The translations under genes and the position numbers were made by a program. The notes beneath the pieces were generated by a model that searched no databases, was not told the origin of the DNA, and saw only the letters and a program-made list of their open reading frames with translations. Below, piece by piece: positions 62,955 to 64,000 of a DNA stretch of 64,000 nt. This DNA is from CAYRGQ01 sp964423925 (GTDB lineage: Bacteria; Bacteroidota; Bacteroidia; Sphingobacteriales; Sphingobacteriaceae): assembly GCA_964423925.1 (NCBI GenBank), contig CAYRGQ010000010.1:1-64000 (forward strand), read 5' to 3'. Every line of letters starts with the position of its first letter. The first letter of the stretch is position 1.

Positions 62955-63744
62955 ACGCTATCGCAATTTGGGTAGACATCCCCAAACGGGGATGAAATAC
63001 CATCGAAAAATCGGCGACCAATTGTTCCCAAGCCAACCCGAACCCGGCGTACTGCTGCATGGGATTCGTTGACAACCCACCTCGAAAGCACAACCAGGGA
63101 ATTAGCCGGTACTCCAATCCCATGCGCGTGTCCACTCGGTCATCCAACAAGTAGGCAATGTCGGCGCTAACTGTCACCACGTCTGCAAACTGATACGACG
63201 CGCCCGCCCGCATGACGGATGGCACGACCGAAAAAGCCTCGGAGCCATAACCCAACTTTCCCGGATTTGCATAGTGAACACCTAGGGTAAGGTTGGAAGC
63301 CGCCCGATACTGCATGCCGACGTCCGCAGAAAATGCCGTGCTGCCACCATACTTCGGAATCCGCAACTGATGGTAATGGAACGCCATCGCCACGGCGATC
63401 CGGGATCCGAAAAGACGGCTGTAAGCAAATCCAGCTTTGGTTTCTGAAAAAGCGCCTGTCAACGCGTAGCGGTTAGCCACCGCACCAAACACGCCCACGC
63501 GGGTCGGCAAGGCCAGCATCACAGCTTGGCTGTGGATAGCGGCATCGAAAAAGTGATTCTGGTAAAACACGCCAACGCTGTTAGCATCCATTTCGACCAA
63601 ACCGGCTTGGTTGGCCGTCAGGCTATGAATACCGCCAAGCGCGGTTCCCGTGTTGCCCATAGCTAGGTACCGACCACCTGTGCCATGCTGGGCATAAGCA
63701 GTAACCGTGCTCAGTAGGCACATAAGGCAACAACGGAGAAACAT
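62944..63744 (-). CDS. PorV-like outer-membrane beta-barrel protein
   Basis: A 266-aa outer-membrane protein: signal ending AYAQ (~19), then GGRYLAMGNTGTALGGIHSLTANQAGLVEMD (in part), the start pattern of PorV/PorQ/FadL-like barrels, and amphipathic strands to the C-terminal Phe (IAIAYAF). It is shorter than PorV of the type IX secretion system (~390 aa). First gene of a two-gene operon; its stop lies inside the next gene (11-nt overlap). It may shuttle or assemble its partner; role unknown. Confidence 0.75.
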   Translation of the reverse strand: MFLRCCLMCLLSTVTAYAQHGTGGRYLAMGNTGTALGGIHSLTANQAGLVEMDANSVGVFYQNHFFDAAIHSQAVMLALPTRVGVFGAVANRYALTGAFSETKAGFAYSRLFGSRIAVAMAFHYHQLRIPKYGGSTAFSADVGMQYRAASNLTLGVHYANPGKLGYGSEAFSVVPSVMRAGASYQFADVVTVSADIAYLLDDRVDTRMGLEYRLIPWLCFRGGLSTNPMQQYAGFGLAWEQLVADFSMVFHPRLGMSTQIAIAYAF

Positions 63745-63752
63745 ACGATACA

Positions 63753-63776
63753 GGCAATTGGTTAATTGCCAAAATA
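63753..63776. promoter_or_regulatory. Inverted repeat beside the -7 element of the PorV-like operon
   Basis: GGCAATT-GGTT-AATTGCC (63753-63770) is a perfect 7-bp dyad touching a weak -7-like TATTTTGG (minus) and lying 8 nt before the ATG at 63744. It could be an operator or a leader hairpin. Confidence 0.35.
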
Positions 63777-63860
63777 CGTAATTATTTTTCTTTTTACGAA
63801 AAATACATAATTAACACCTATTTGCTTTCATGAAGGAAGACACGCGACGACAGCGAGGTT

Positions 63861-63893
63861 AACAAAAAACCCGAAGCAATTACTCGCTTCGGG
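63861..63893 (-). terminator. Rho-independent terminator of the gene at the right edge
   Basis: CCCGAAGC / GCTTCGGG stem (8-nt loop) then TTTTTTGTT on minus, 29 nt past the TAA at 63922. Confidence 0.8.
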
Positions 63894-63921
63894 GATACTT
63901 GTTTTATTTAGCAAACAGCTT

Positions 63922-64000
63922 TTATACCTTGTAGTATTGTTCCCAGCCTGGGCGTGGCGGGGGACCGGCCAACAGCTGATTCGCAACAGCGTTGTTTGTA
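63922..64000 (-). CDS. C-terminal fragment of an unidentified protein (partial)
   Basis: On the minus strand 25 codons are open from the window edge to TAA at 63922, ending PPPRPGWEQYYKV. A good terminator follows, which supports a real gene. The C-terminal Pro-rich, aromatic ending would suit several exported Bacteroidota families; too little is present to name one. Confidence 0.55.
   Translation of the reverse strand, partial: TNNAVANQLLAGPPPRPGWEQYYKV

Noticed and set aside
1..64000. CRISPR array, prophage, insertion sequences or secretion-system gene cluster
   Set aside because: No regularly spaced repeats, transposase, integrase, capsid or effector-type genes were seen on either strand; only one isolated PorV-like barrel recalls the type IX secretion system.

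Overview
The window looks like chromosome from a Bacteroidota species, most likely in the Sphingobacteriaceae (a Parapedobacter/Pedobacter-like organism). This is inferred from gene content and signals, not from a database search. Supporting points are the TonB receptors with carboxypeptidase-regulatory N-domains, a DUF4249 lipoprotein, a DUF1080 (3-keto-disaccharide hydrolase type) lipoprotein, a PorV-like barrel, scarcity of Shine-Dalgarno sequences, and repeated promoters of the Bacteroidota form TTG/TTTG-N18-20-TAnnTTTG. No phage, transposase, integrase or CRISPR array was seen, so the window reads as stable core and accessory chromosome.

Layout. (1) 1-300: 3' end of an outer-membrane barrel gene and a candidate 46-codon membrane microprotein. 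(2) 603-10230, minus strand: an eight-gene block (gluconate-2-dehydrogenase subunit-3-like Tat lipoprotein, two Gfo/Idh/MocA oxidoreductases, GMC oxidoreductase, nucleoside-permease-type MFS transporter, xylose-isomerase-like TIM barrel, ApbE flavin transferase, SUMF1-fold protein). It resembles the oxidative 3-keto-glycoside systems of Bacteroidota. (3) 10579-18019: HrpB helicase, then a likely iron-uptake locus (AraC/PchR-type regulator, TonB receptor, lipoprotein) with a 19-bp dyad in the divergent gap. (4) 18044-31229: MgtC, a TylF-like methyltransferase, tRNA-His, HtpG, a porin next to an ammonium transporter, PurL, patatin/MgsA/OsmC, CoaA and an MscS channel. (5) 31493-37440: gyrA overlapping two TPR-protein genes, then convergent pyrD. 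(6) 37662-40033: ECF sigma factor, anti-sigma-like protein and an exported beta-rich protein. (7) 40682-50470: a TolC/adaptor pair on minus, a divergent polysaccharide deacetylase, and a complete RND tripartite efflux operon. (8) 50482-57789: TonB receptor/DUF4249 pair, DUF1080 lipoprotein, OxyR, a second MscS channel and a small membrane protein. (9) 57963-60783: gluconate permease and FGGY gluconokinase. (10) 60885-63744: an outer-membrane barrel with a ComEA-like helix-hairpin-helix N-domain, overlapping a PorV-like barrel. (11) 63922-64000: C-terminus of another minus-strand gene.

The most interesting points are: the glycoside-oxidation block with its embedded ApbE and cysteine-less SUMF1 protein; the helix-hairpin-helix/PorV-like outer-membrane pair, a speculative candidate for DNA handling at the cell surface; four or five genes whose promoter -7 element ends only 4-7 nt before the start codon (predicted leaderless mRNAs); Ile at the GyrA quinolone-resistance position; patatin/methylglyoxal synthase stop-start coupling; and a rho-independent terminator that is also the last codons of pyrD.
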